Assembly: GCA_028752905.1 (NCBI GenBank)
Contig: JAQNBH010000011.1
Span: 3,472,322-3,536,321 of the forward strand
Direction of reading: 5' to 3'
DNA length: 64,000 nt
Source of the DNA: Cladorhizidae sp. MBARI D1340-BT2
Taxonomy: Eukaryota > Porifera > Demospongiae > Poecilosclerida > Cladorhizidae
Below, in pieces: positions 44,376 to 56,289 of this stretch. Every line of letters starts with the position of its first letter. Position 1 is the first letter of the stretch. The notes under the pieces were generated by a model, which made no database searches, was not told the DNA's origin, and saw only the letters and a program-made list of their open reading frames with translations. The position numbers and the translations under genes were made by a program.

Positions 44376-47300
44376 CTGTAAAAAGATTATAGGAAGTATT
44401 CATGCACATGATCAAACATTTGAGGTCAGATTAAATATCAATAGGAATTTGGTGCATACTAGACCGGCCAAGTTTACTTCCATCTATTTCATTTAATTTG
44501 GCAAGATTACCGCACTTTATATAATTTTTACCATATAAAAGAGTAAATCAACCCTTGTTGCTATGCAGATAGAGCACATTGCCCACATTTTCTGGAAAAA
44601 GTACCATATCATATTTGTCAGAGAAGCGGTAACAGTTCCAAATCTTCCTCTCATTTCAGGCGTGCAAGTTGTTCCCAGAATGTTGCTATAATAAGTCACA
44701 GTGGCTAAACTGAACCATTGGGCAGGAGTCAACAGTGGAGCATGTGACCTTGGACTTCAGGTAGCTGCAATGGTCTCGATTTTTGTGTGTGTATGAACTA
44801 CGTGAAAGTAAGCGTATGAGCTATCCTAAGTTTTGAAATTCTCAAAGAAGTCAGGGAATAGGGAACTGGAAGGGTAACCGAGAAACCAGTGCAAGACTAG
44901 AGAAAGAATGCTGCTGGTAGATGGGTGCTTTATTTAGTGTGCGACTTAGTGCTCCAACAATTACATTTCTCTAAGGCTAATTTGGGGGGAGAAGTTTATA
45001 TTCCTGCAAATACGGTACAAGTGACCTCTGTCTGACCTTGCCAACTGTACTATTCTACATTGGTGATCACAAGGTTTTCCGCTTGGTCTTTCCATAGACT
45101 AGCAACAAACTTGGTCACTTGCAACTGCTGCTTGATCACCATCACACCATCAAAAACATGTACTTCAACATTGGTGGTCAGGCTCAAAAACAACAGAAAA
45201 ACTAGGACAACTAGAAACCTTGCAAGTTTGCTAAGATCATTGATATTTGGGGCTAGAGTTTGTGGGATTATTAGTCTGTAAATTTCATTGCATACTTCCT
45301 GAGATATACTAGATGCTTCCGGTAGTATATGGCACCTGGCAATAGCCCTTGATCTCTCCTCTTTCTGTCATGCATATTTCCCCCCCTTCTCCTGCCCCCT
45401 ACCCTCTTGCCCCCTAGCCTTCTCCTGCCCCCTACCCTTCTCCTGCCCCCTACCCTTCTCTTGCCCCCTACCACCCCCTACCCTTCTCCTGCCCTACCCT
45501 TCTCCTGCCCCCTACCCTTCTCCTGTCCCCTACCCTTCTCCTGCCCCCTACCCTTCTCCTGCCCCCCACCCTTCTCATGCCCCCTACCCTTCTCCTGCCC
45601 CCTACCCTTCTCCTGCCCCCTACCCTTCTCCTGCCCCCTACCCTTCTCCTGCCCCCTACCCTTCTCCTGCCCCCTACCCTTCTCCTGCCCCCTACCCTTC
45701 TTCCATTACAAATTTCCTGTAGGCACTTGCTGTAGCAGTAGACTAAACACTTGTGCAATAGATCATAATTATAATGATTTCTCCAGAAGGGGATTTCTCC
45801 AGAAGGGATATAGACTAACTAAGATTGATTGGCTCCAGCCTACATTTGTTAGCATTAGACACCCCTAGCCCTAGCCCTAGCCCTAGGCCTAGCCCTACAT
45901 TTGTTAGCATTAGACTCCCCTAGCCCTAGCCCTAGGCCTGTCCATACTGCATACTAATGCACATGGTTGGGTACACACTGAATTTAAATTGATAAATTGC
46001 GTCCCAGTGAGCATCAGATCCATATAGTGCAATTAATATAATAATTATGTGAGATGCTAAATAGAGCTTCACCCTCGCTATGACTGTATATAGGTTGGAG
46101 TTAGAGAGGACCAGAGCACTAATTAAGTATTACTTGCTAAGAACTATAGAGCTTAAGTTAGCTACAACTAGACTAACCTATGCTGTAGCTACTGTTAAAG
46201 CTAGCATTGATTTTTTTCTCCCTGTGGGGTTCATGGAGCACCATCCTTCAACAATACTACATATCCTTTCATTAGCTCTATCCTCTTTCTGGTCCACAGG
46301 TTTCCTTTTTCCTCCTGCATGTGTTGTTTATTGAAATGTTAGTGTAAACACAATCCGTGCACATGATTCGAATTCAGGATATTGAAAGAAAAATTGGGAC
46401 TGGATGCACTTCCAATGAGCGTCATGTGTGGACAGGTCTTATGTCTCGCGTTCGAGAGATCTTTAGATGTGACATGTACGACACTCTCCAGGCTATGCTC
46501 TGCAAGTTCAATGGCCCTCCATCCCTTCTAGCCAGCTCAATACATAGACTTAGCATTCCATATGTATATGTCTGCACATGGGCTAAGCAGATGCTATGTA
46601 AAGCACAAATACTTTTGCTGACTGGTGCTACTAATGACCTGCTTTAAAAAAATTAGCATTTCTATTCGACTTCATTGTACCTCAAATAGGGTCATACACT
46701 AGAATAAGCAAGTCAAATGCTGCTTGTAATTTTGCAATAAAACTCTATGAGCAATCCACAAGTTCGATTAACATCACTGCAGTTGATTGTAACAAGGAAA
46801 TATACGTTGGCTAGCCTTGCCACACGAACTGTAATGGTTAGCTTATCATTACTTAGTAAACCTGAACTGAAACACTATCTTCTATACAACAGAAAGTCAA
46901 CTTGTTTGATGACATTAGACTTGTTAGGATGATAAAGGCCACATGAAACAGTTGCTAGGATGATAGGCCACATGAAACAGTTGCATCAATAAACCCACAC
47001 CAGCTAGTTGGCTTTTCTGGGAAAACATAAATGAGTTCACGAGGTTGGAGAGGGGAAAGGTCCCATACCCTGATTTTAGTGTGAAAAAGTAAATATCTCT
47101 GTTCACATCAACAACAACAACAACAACAACAACAATAAAATAATAATAAAAACCAAATGCTTAACTTACCCAATTTAAAGTGCAAGTTTCCTGAATAGAA
47201 GCCCTAAACCACAGAGAGGTGGCGATTCCCAGGCTGATGTAGCAAATTAAACAGGAAATGAACATGGCCCCAATAAGCCAATGGAGGTACATCTTCTGCC

Positions 47301-50300
47301 TCACTGGATGGGTGAGGGTAGAAATACCCGTGTGAAATAGAAAAGAAAAAGTGAAGACGGGTACAGCTATCACCCAGCCCCGAGGGTCAAACTTGAGCGC
47401 CACAGAACGTATGTCAATACCGATGGGTTCCTGGTAGGATATATTTCCAAATACATTCTTATCTTGGCAAGGGTCTCCTCCTTGGCTCAAGCGCACAATA
47501 CAATAGATGACAATAGCTCCCACTGTAAAGAACCGCATGAGTCCAAGCACAAGCTGAATGATGGCTAGTTCCTTTAGGTCTATGAGAGAGAGGGCGACCA
47601 CAGCAACTGCGAACAGTCCAAGGCAGAAGTAGTAGGAATAGAGGCAGCCACCTGCAGGCAGGGTCCGGTGTAGGAAGGCATCATCTCTACAAATGTCTGC
47701 AGCTCCAAAATGACGGAATGGAATATTGATAGCCCAGGCTGAACCAGCCACTGTGGCATACAACCAATTTGCCATAAATGAATGCATGCTCAGTGCTGCA
47801 AGGTATGAATACATGATGTATCTATTGAAGAATATTTCACAGAGTTCGACTATTTCAAATTTTCTTTTGAGGGTTATCTCAAACTTTGGATGACTGTTGA
47901 CAGGAATTGTCTTATTATCCAGGAAGGCAGCATGGAGCTGCTTCTGATCCAATTCACTGTCAGAAAGGTCACTTTCAGAAGGAGGCTTTTTGGCATTCCT
48001 CCAATACTCGAGCGCCTGGAAAAAAATATTGTCATAAATAAAGTAATCCTTTAGTAAGAGCAACTAATCAATACATATACCAAATATATGAAAGTACAGC
48101 TACCTTATAATACAAGTTACTAGTTTACTGGACGTATCAGATATTTTGTACCATCGGAGGGGGGAAAAGTTTATCGCTGTATACCAAACCAAGTTACAGT
48201 AAAATATGTGATAACCTTCCAGAAGAGTAACTGGGTTAATCATTATATATATCCACACACAATGATAGTAAAAAAATATGTATAAATAAATAGATAAAAA
48301 GTCAAGGTATTGTAGATAAACATTCCTGAGGACCACCTAGCCTAAATACATGTATATGTAGTAAAGTAGTATCTGTCGGTGTGTCTGTGCATATATTCGC
48401 TAGGTACGGCCGAACAGAAGGTCGGACCTGGACAAAATTTCCCTATGGAACTGGATGGATGCCTGGATGGTTTTTGTATTTTGTAAAGTTTGGTCCACAT
48501 CTGGACTGGATCGAACACACATCTGGGCTTGGAAGCCACCATCATTCAGCAAGGCACTTGGCATTGTTGGCTGTTTTGTTTAGGGATATTCCTGCGCATG
48601 CCTTTGTTCCTGACGAAAGCACACAAATAAAGCAATATGGCGCAGCATTAACAACTATGCTAGGTATGTTACTGCTTGCTAGTGCTACTCCTATTAGAAA
48701 AATACCACAGCTGCTGATGCTGAAATTGCGAGTGATTCCGAGAGTAGCGTCATTTTCGACAAAAATATTGAGTAGCCATAAAAGGAGTTTGGGAGAGTAA
48801 CTTGGGGGGTTAAAACCTGGGTGGGGAGGAAGAGGGGGGGAAACCATGTCCTCTTTCTCAATTTGTGTTCCTCTACTTGATATTTTATCCTTTCCTGGAC
48901 AACGTCGGGCACCTCCACTAATTCTGTATATTCCTTTCCTGGACAACTTCAGGCACCTCCACTAATTCTGTATATTTCCATTTTAACATGTAAATTAATA
49001 AATAATTAAATAAAAAACAAAATGTTTATATTAAAACATTAACAGCTTTTCAAGGGGGGGTGGAGTCGATTTACATGTCAGATGACAGCTTGATGGGAGT
49101 TGCTAGTAAATACATAACTTGCTAGCCAAGCCTTCAGGACTTCTTCAAGGATAGAAATGAAGTTCCTCAATATTTTGGCTATCAAATGGTAGATTAGTGC
49201 TGGGCTTTGAGAGGAAGGTAACAGGATATTGCACCTAGAAATGTATCCAAGTAATGACTTCATAGTGCTTTTCACATAAGATGAACTACACCCACTTCCT
49301 AACATATTCTATGTGCAGATATCCCAATTGAAGGTCATGTACACTTCAGACAGATCAGCTTCTCGGTCAGCTTGCAGCAGAACTATTCAGATTACCAGTG
49401 GATAAGATCAAAGAGACTGTCAATAGTTTTATCCAGAATCAGAGCTGCCATCAGATATAACTTACATCAGAGCAATGCAGCAATTTGAGAGCAAAGGTTC
49501 ACTGTGTAAAACACCACATACTTTATAAATAGTCTGCTTAAGTGAATATATATTTTTTTATATATTTAATCTTCTAATTGAGAATAAAATTTAATACTCG
49601 CGTGTTTTCCTTATACATGTACAAGCTTTTTATTTACTTATGGGGTGTACTTCTGCAAGTGCAGTTAAAAGACATCTCTTACAAATTAGGTCTATGTACT
49701 TCAAGCTGAACCATGTCATCCAAATATGCTGCAGCTTAGGATCTGTAGAGATGAGGTGACATCCGATCCCTGCATGACCTCATAGAAATTAGCTGGCCTA
49801 ATCTACTGAGCTCAGAGATTGTCGGCTTGTTACCTATTACTCTTACTCCAAAACACACTGTCAATGATCATATATCTAGCCTTAGGGTAGGAGAAGATGC
49901 ATACCATGATTTCAAGAACAAGCATTTGAAGGAAAATCCACCAATTGCACAGTTCCACGACGAGATCACAAAGAAGAAAATGAAAGAATTCTCTGACATC
50001 ACAAAGAAGTACAGCCACCAAGGCTAGGTCAAGCAAGCAGTTCTTAAAGACGACATGAATCATATGAGTTTTCCTTCCCAGAGCTGAATCCTGCACAGAA
50101 GTGATGTGTGGGCCTACCTACTTCCTGGAGCAGCCATGAGCACGAAACAAAGCAGCCTGAACCAGAGAGCTGAGAAGAGTGTTTGAGCCTTTACAAAAGA
50201 TAGAGGGTATGACAAAATGTTTTCACAGCTGGTTGCATCAGCACTGTCAATACATCTTCACTGAATACTGAGAGACGTCCATTAAAGATGTGAAAGAGTA

Positions 50301-51760
50301 CAGCAGAAGTGCAAACATGGCCATCCACACTTCAACAGCATCACCTCGGAGCCACCCCCAGTTCAAGAGGATCACCTCAGGACCATAGCAATCAGCAGCA
50401 AAGAAAACTGCTCTATAGCTCTTACAACAAAGCAAGCATAATCAAATTCTGCTGGAGAAGAGGAGAGCGCCCCCAACATGGGAAAATTTCCACGACAAAT
50501 TGTTCGATGTAACTGTCAAGTCTGCTACAAGATTATAAAAGAAAGTCACACAGTATCATGCTAGTAGAGCTTGAAGCTAATGGGAAATCTATTCCAGAGC
50601 CAAATTCTTGATCCATGTAACTGAAGAACATCAAGACAAATCAATGCAGCACCAGCACACAATTGGTATCCTTCTCAAGAACTAACTGGCATGGTGCTGC
50701 ATGCTCGTACGAGGCACCAATCAAGCACCATTAGATACAACATGGATAGATCACGTTCAAATAGTTTCAAGAAACCTACACTTACCAGTTTCCAATCCTC
50801 GGACATCCTATCATCTATATATAGGTCAACATTTCTGGTTAATTGGCTACCATGTTGAGGCATGGCATTGGAAGGATATACTCTTTCACTCGTATTCAGT
50901 AGCACATAATAGAAGAATTTAGCCATTTTTTGACCTCAATAGGATATCTTAGAATCCTACGGTCGATTTTTTAATGGTTTTTAAAATCCGAAATATATGC
51001 ACACTCTTACGCCAGTGAGTGGGTTTGGGGTTAACTATCTCTTTCCAAGAACTATGCACATCTACCAAGACAATAGAAGCAGATGATGAAGCAGTTTAGA
51101 AATTCATTGCCACCAATAAAACTATACTGTCAAGAAAACTTGAAGTAACTTTATGTAGTATATATAGCTAGTATCAATTCAGACCGCCTGACTGACCATT
51201 ATATGAATATTACGAGTATATCAACTTATTGAAAAACAATTTATTTATACACATTGTGGAATATGGCTAGTCATTTCACTCACAAGATGTATTTACACTC
51301 GTCGCTGGCTTGTACATGTAATGCATTATATTTAGCATTTTTATTAGTTTCTTAAAACCATGTCAACGCACCAATGACAGCGAGAGGGATAAGGGTTAAG
51401 TAAAATTGGCACACCCAGCTGGTACCAGTCACATGTTGACAGAATATAAATAGTCTAGGGCCAATGGACTATAGGATGCCTAGAAGCTTAGGAGATGAGA
51501 TGATACATACTTAGCTATCATACCTGTGCTCTTGCCATTACTTCTAGAAGATAGTTAGCATTGACCCAGCTGACCACTAATACGATTAACAAGGTAGGGA
51601 GTGCTGCCATTAACCCACTGTAGAAGAAAGCGTAAGGAATGCCCAGAACACCGATCCCAAGGCAGAAATTGACGATGAAAAAGAAACCAATAACGATATG
51701 GAGAGACTTAGGGGCATCTTTTCCTTTCTTACGAGTACACCTGGACCAATTAAACAACAT
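43710..51760 (-). CDS. TMEM104-like amino acid/auxin permease family transporter (three exons)
   Basis: Three exons on the minus strand, 51760-51524, 48015-47170 and 44375-43710, all join in phase 0 with consensus GT-AG sites, giving 582 codons. The order of blocks is that of TMEM104, an AAAP-superfamily membrane protein: an N-terminal helix with FIVNFCLGIGVLGIPYAF, an acidic Ser/Asp linker, the conserved FEITLKRKFEIVELCEIFFN, repeated hydrophobic helices, CTLNW, then the LFPSLDVLSAYPLI helix that matches the end of the family core. It is longer than vertebrate TMEM104 by a C-terminal hydrophilic loop and the start region. Substrate is unknown. Introns of 3.5 and 2.8 kb contain repeats. An upstream first exon cannot be ruled out. 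Confidence 0.82.
45370..45705 (+). repeat. 18-bp minisatellite in TMEM104-like intron 2
   Basis: Unit ccccctacccttctcctg, about 18 copies, several shortened. On the other strand it reads as Gly/Arg-rich repeats (RRVGGR); these are not genes. Strongly strand-asymmetric (C/T on plus). Confidence 0.95.
45867..45945 (+). repeat. CCCTAG hexamer tracts
   Basis: Four consecutive ccctag units (45867-45890) followed by cctag variants, then a second array at 45920-45940. Both are preceded by the same acatttgttagcattagac segment, so a block of about 53 bp is duplicated. It resembles telomere-like hexamers but the register is CCCTAG, not CCCTAA. Confidence 0.85.
47170..48015 (-). CDS. TMEM104-like exon 2
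   Basis: 282 codons from the acceptor tttccag|gcg at 48015 to donor tgg|gtaagt at 47170. It begins ALEYWRNAKK, has the acidic SESDLSDSELDQK linker, then FEITLKRKFE and six or so hydrophobic helices (ALSMHSFMANWLYATVAG; YYFCLGLFAVAVVALSLID; IIQLVLGLMRFFTVGAIVI; WVIAVPVFTFSFLFHTGIST; GAMFISCLICYISLGIAT), and ends CTLNW. Cys pairs in the loop around residues 130-150 may be extracellular. Confidence 0.85.
49820..50100 (+). pseudogene. Fragment of a repetitive protein-coding sequence of unknown type
   Basis: The frame from 49827 reads LTPKHTVNDHISSLRVGEDA, HDFKNKHLKENPPIAQFHDE, and KKKMKEFSDITKKYSHQG, then a stop and VKQAVLKDDMNHMSF. The pattern of a charged start, K..FS and a following VVLKADR-like strand resembles a family that recurs in sponge and cnidarian genomes, probably transposon-borne. 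I cannot name it. The fragment is inside the intron of a gene on the other strand. Confidence 0.35.
50740..50890 (+). repeat. Dispersed repeat, copy in TMEM104-like intron 1
   Basis: Shares with the reverse complement of 58190-58330 the words ttgtttcaagaaa.ctacactta, tcaacatttctggttaatt, ctgccatgt.gaggcatggc and attggaaggac. Both copies yield HLYI/GQHFWLI-like frames, which explains short similar ORFs on opposite strands. Confidence 0.7.
51524..51760 (-). CDS. TMEM104-like exon 1
   Basis: 79 codons from Met at 51760 to the donor cag|gtatga at 51524/51523. Encodes a basic start (SRCTRKKGKDAPKSLH), TM1 (about residues 21-48, with GIGVLGIP) and TM2 (about 50-75), ending in EVMARAQ. In TMEM104 the same place reads as TM1-TM2 before a variable acidic loop. 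The bases before this Met (cgatg) give no obvious acceptor, although a shorter start after an ag|gtgtac acceptor at about 51741 is possible. Confidence 0.72.
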
Positions 51761-52885
51761 CGAAAACAGCTCTGGCTAGCCGAATGAGAACAAGATGAGA
51801 CGAGTGGGACAAGACGACACAAGACCAAACAATCCAAGATCCGCCACACCTACGTAATTTCAGTTAACAGAACGGGAAGGGGAAGAACGAAGGAAAGGGG
51901 CATGGCCAGGAAGGATTGGGGGGCGGAGGTGGGTAGGGGACACAAGTACTGATCGTCTACAAGTTATGTGGTCGAAGTTAGGGGTGCATGGACATAGAAA
52001 ATGATAAAAGCATGAATTATTTTATTAAAGTTTGAGAATAAGTTTGAGAATAATAAGTTTAGTTGATATTCTATAATACATAATGCGGAGTAAATTCCAA
52101 AGACAAGAAATGCCAGTGAAAAATAGTGGAGGTTCTTACATTATGACCATGAACATGTTTGATTTTTAGTAGATCTGGTGGTTATAGTGGGACATAGAAA
52201 TGTAATTAAGAATATTGAAAGGTTCAGTAGAGATTTTACAACAAATCAGATATCAGAGTTGTCATTATGCGATATTTGTAGTCTGATGAAAAACCTCAGG
52301 ATAAACTTCGTTGCTCTTTTTTGGATGGGATCAAATCTTTCTTGAGATGAGGGTGCCACATTGGAGAGGCATATGTGAGTAGAGACTTGACTAGTTTATT
52401 TGATCAATTAAGAACAAGCTTTTGTCATCTAGCACATTTTTCTCTCTCTGGACATCACAATGATGGTGGGAATCCAAGAATTGCTGGAAGTCTTCAGACA
52501 AATTTGTTTGGGGTTGTAGGAAGCGAAGCACAAGGAAACAACATCCATTTGCTGTGGTAAAATTTACCTTTGAAACATGGTCCTTGTATCTATTTCCATT
52601 ATCTATTATATATACATTTTCAGGCAGTTATTTTTCCTGCCAATCGAAGATAACCAGTAGCATGGCTTCTTCATATGTATTGGTGAGCTAGACAGTACCC
52701 ACTGATGCAGCACAGGATATGGGCTCTACCATACACACTGCCATTGATCACTACCAGTGACTAAGGTAGAGGTAACATGGCAGGCCTGGGATTGCAGATG
52801 TATAGATGAATCCGAGTTTTTACATAATCCCAAGGCATCTGATTAAAAATTGTATTGACCGTTGGTGCCAGGTTGGCGACCAGCT
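51761..52885. other. No recognisable gene
   Basis: Likely includes the promoter/5' flank of the TMEM104-like gene (minus strand, upstream of 51760). G-rich stretch at 51880-51940. No domains found. Confidence 0.5.
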
Positions 52886-52889
52886 CCGA

Positions 52890-53290
52890 ATGTCTGGGTT
52901 GGGAATGGTGGACTTATCACAAACACCAGCATCGTGTATATTCATGGGTGTTCATATTGAGTAGTTCCATTGCATCACTATTTTAGTTGATTTTGTGTGA
53001 TTACAAGAAAGTAGTCACAGTTAGATACTGCAACACTCGTTCCCATCACATCCAGACTCATGTGGCTGGTGGCACTATACATCAGGTTCAATGGCAGCAT
53101 ATCGTCAAGTTGGATCTCTGCTACCAATGGCCAGACATTCCAAGGTTAATGGATTTGTGGACTCTGCTGCAGGAGTTCACACGCAGCATGTCGAGTCGTA
53201 CTGGAATCAAGTTCGTCGATTAAACTATTATTAAACAGCATCGTATTCATCGTAGGTTAAGGTCAAGTTTAAGAGGATTATAAGTGTCCA
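52890..53290 (+). pseudogene. Merlin/IS1016-type transposase remnant
   Basis: Pieces in the order of an IS1595/Merlin DDE domain: GMVDLSQTPASC (first Asp, about 52900), ATLVPI, then one frame over IQTHVAGGTIH, then another frame MAAYRQVGSLLPMARHSK, VNGFVDSAAGVHTQHVESYW (about 53145-53200; the Glu of VESYWN is the third acidic residue). The second Asp-bearing strand is degraded. Frames change twice. Bacterial IS1016 and animal Merlin share this motif set. Confidence 0.7.
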
Positions 53291-53299
53291 TCTGGCAGC

Positions 53300-54090
53300 A
53301 ATTGCCACCTTGTTACCTTGTTTAGATGAGCCATATGCGGTGTTAACGATGTAGCATAAATATACAAGGTGTAATTAAAGGGACATTTACCTAAACATTC
53401 ATTGCACTATGATTTGTTATTTCTAATCCCTTTTCCTTATCTTTAGCTGCATTGTTCACTTCCCTAGCGTATATTTTTTAACTGATGTGCAAGTCTGGCA
53501 AAACACATGTGCCTCTGCTCGAGGTTGGCTTATATTACGCATGATATGCTTCAGGATGCTATTACCTTGCAGCAGTCCTTCAGTGCTACCCATCTAATGC
53601 ACACTCATTGCCAGACACATGTAGTGTAAAGTTATTATATTTACAACAATTAAGAGCTGAGTTAATGGAAGACTCAGATATTTCTTTAAATGTGATTTCG
53701 ATGTGGGATAACCTTTGGCAGAACAGTCACTATAGGTACGTTACGATAGTTCTTGCTGAAAAGCAAGTATCAGTGGTAAGCATTGGTGTATAACCTGTGA
53801 GTGTGAAGTGGTCACAGTAACTGTGATTTTAATTAAAGGTTAATTGAAATGTTTTTTATATTTATTTTAATTTTTTACTTTTTTTAAAGATTTATAGCAC
53901 AGAAGCCTGAGAAAAAATATTTCTGTTTGAAACGAAGTATTTTTGGAGAATTGGTAGCCAACTATGATTTACTTCCTATTCTGAGGGCAGCCAATTATAA
54001 GGTAAGGAACCCATACAAGCTAGGCTACATAGCTTGTAGCTGTAGTTTGTAACAAGTGATCTACATATTGAGGTTAGGATGGTTGGTAAG
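53300..54090. other. No recognisable gene
   Basis: AT-rich. A short plus-strand frame 53608-53793 has no known domain. Confidence 0.5.
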
Positions 54091-54109
54091 TGCTGGCACC
54101 TGGCCTACC

Positions 54110-54325
54110 TGTGCAGTTCTTAAAGGATGGTGTTCTGCTTCATTCATATGTGGGCTGAACAAGTGAGTAGGACCAGGAAGGAATGGAAGCTACAGAATTA
54201 CTCTACACTCTGCAGCAAGCACTTTGAAGACAGCCAAAAAAACAGTCAGCAAGCTATGGTCCTGGCAAAGTCCTTTGAAGGCTGATGCCATACCAACCTT
54301 GTTCACAAGCCTGACTATCTGAAGA
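54110..54325 (+). pseudogene. THAP-type zinc-finger remnant
   Basis: Reads RKEWKLQNYSTLCSKHFEDS, the C2CH core LCSKHF of THAP domains, with MVLAKSFEG following, then, one frame over, LKADAIPTLFT, the AVPT-like C-terminal box of the fold. The N-terminal Cys pair is not clear. THAP domains occur in host regulators and in P-element-type transposases; the neighbourhood is transposon-rich so the latter is more likely. Confidence 0.65.
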
Positions 54326-54724
54326 AGACCCAGCCAAATAAATGAATGGCTGTCGTGCTGGGGGGGGTGGGGGGGTATTGAGGTATTGAGTGTAGGGGAT
54401 TTAACCCCCCCCCCTCCCCAGAGTTATTACAACTTAGGTAATAATTGCCAAGTGCCCCTCTGTTGCCAGACCTAGGCAAATAAGCATTTATTACAGGACC
54501 TCTTGCAGCTCTTTTGACTAGCATGTAGAGAACACTAGGTCCCCCTTATTATACATCTACTTGTGTAGTGCTAGCAATTTACTTACAAATTACCACTTTC
54601 AGTAATCTGAGCAAATTCATGGCATAGATAGAAGCCTGGATTAGTGAGGGTCCTAACCTCTACTGCCCTGCACGTGGTGAACTCTATTTTTCTGTGAGAC
54701 TGGCAAAACTCAAGGGTGCCTGTG

Positions 54725-56285
54725 CTATAGTCTGACCTCCTACAGTGCTATAGTCTGACCTCCTGCAGTGCTATAGTCTGACCTCCTGCAGTGCTATAGT
54801 CTGACCCTCTACAGTGCTATATCTGACCTCCTACAGTGCTATAGTCTGACCTCCTACAGTGCTATAGTCTGACCTCCTACAGTGCTATAGTCTGACCTCC
54901 TACAGTGCTATAATCTGACCTCCAGTGCTATAGTCTGACCTCCTACAGTGCTATAGTCTGACCTCCTACAGTAGTCTGACCTCCTACAGTGCTATAGTCT
55001 GACCTCCTACAGTGCTATAGTCTGACCTCCTACAGTGCTATAATCTGACCTCCAGTGCTATTGTCTGACCTACTATAGTGCTATAGTCTGACCTCCTACA
55101 GTGATAGTCTGACCTCCTACAGTGCTATAGTCTGACCTCCTATAGTGCTATAGTTTGACTTCCTACAGTGCTATAATCTGACCTCCTACAGTGCTATAAT
55201 CTGACCTCCAGTGCTATAGTCTGACATCCTATAGCTATAGTCTGACCTCCTACAGTGCTATAGTCTGACCTCCTACAGTGCTATAGTCTGACCTCCTACA
55301 GTGCTATAGTCTGACCTCCTACAGTGCTATAGTCTGACCTCTATAGTCTGACCTCCTACAGTGCTATAGTCTGACCTCCTACAGAGCTATAGTCTGACCT
55401 CCTACAGTGCTATAGTCTGACCTCCTACAGTGCTGTAGTCTGGCCTCCTACAATGCTATAGTCTGACCTCCTACAGTGCTATAATCTGACCTCCAGTGCT
55501 ATAGTCTGACGTCCTACAGTGCTATAGTCTGACCTCCTACAGTGCTATAGTCTGACCTCCTACAGTGCTATAGTCTGACCTCCTACAGTGCTATAGTCTG
55601 ACCTCCTGCAGTGCTATAGTCTGACCTCCTACAGTGCTATAGTCTGACCTCCTACTGACCTCCTGCAGTGCTATAGTCTGACCTCCTACAGTGCTATAGT
55701 CTGACATCCTATAGCTATAGTCTGACCTCCTACAGTGCTATAGTCTGACCTCCTACAGTGCTATAGTCTGACCTCCTACAGTGCTATAGTCTGACCTCCT
55801 ACAGTGCTATAGTCTGACCTCTATAGTCTGACCTCCTACAGTGCTATAGTCTGACCTCCTACAGTGCTATAGTCTGACCTCCTACAGTGCTATAGTCTGA
55901 CCTCCTACAGTGCTGTAGTCTGGCCTCCTACAATGCTATAGTCTGACCTCCTACAGTGCTATAATCTGACCTCCAGTGCTATAGTCTGACGTCCTACAGT
56001 GCTATAGTCTGACCTCCTACAGTGCTATAGTCTGACCTCCTACAGTGCTATAGTCTGACCTCCTACAGTGCTATAGTCTGACCTCCTGCAGTGCTATAGT
56101 CTGACCTCCTACAGTGCTATAGTCTGACCTCCTACTGACCTCCTGCAGTGCTATAGTCTGACCTCCTACAGTGCTATAGTCTGACCTCCTACTGACCTCC
56201 TGCAGTGCTATAGTCTGACCTCCTACAGTGCTATAGTCTGACCTCCTACAGTGCTATAGTCTGACCTCCTAATGTGCTATAGTCA
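54725..56285 (+). repeat. 23-bp minisatellite, about 65 copies, with higher-order structure
   Basis: Unit: tatagtctgacctcctacag plus tgc. Variant units (tgacctccagtgc, missing 6 bases; tgacatcctatagc; cctactgacctcctgcag) recur in a fixed order. The approximately 490-bp stretch at 55209-55700 repeats at 55689-56180 with period exactly 480 bp and only one difference seen (acagag versus acagtg). Confidence 0.97.
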
Positions 56286-56289
56286 TCTC

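Larger units (their letters stand above)
44376..47169 (-). other. Intron 2 of the TMEM104-like gene
   Basis: 2.8 kb with an 18-bp CT-rich minisatellite (45370-45705), a CCCTAG tract (45867-45945) and a (CAA)n near 47110-47136. Short minus-strand frames such as 44517-44732 carry no TMEM104 sequence. Confidence 0.75.
48016..51523 (-). other. Intron 1 of the TMEM104-like gene, with repeat-derived pieces
   Basis: 3.5 kb. Holds a plus-strand fragment at 49820-50100 with KEFSDITKKYSHQ and VGEDAYHDFK, which recalls a repetitive protein family of invertebrate genomes (low confidence), and a repeat at 50740-50890 shared with 58190-58330. A duplicated ttcctttcctggacaac.tc.ggcacctccac unit lies at 48888-48962. 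Confidence 0.6.

Noticed and set aside
44517..44732. Extra exon of the TMEM104-like gene (71-codon frame in intron 2)
   Set aside because: No match to the helices expected between CTLNW and the last exon, which already join in phase. No consensus splice sites flank it convincingly.
45407..45868. Frame of about 150 codons with PFSCPL repeats, and the Gly/Arg frame on the other strand
   Set aside because: Products of the 18-bp minisatellite in an intron.
45867..45945. Interstitial telomere
   Set aside because: The hexamer is CCCTAG, not the CCCTAA usual in animals, and the run is only four units; kept as a repeat only.
46357..46647. 96-codon plus-strand frame in intron 2
   Set aside because: No domain, antisense to the gene, ordinary composition; could be chance.
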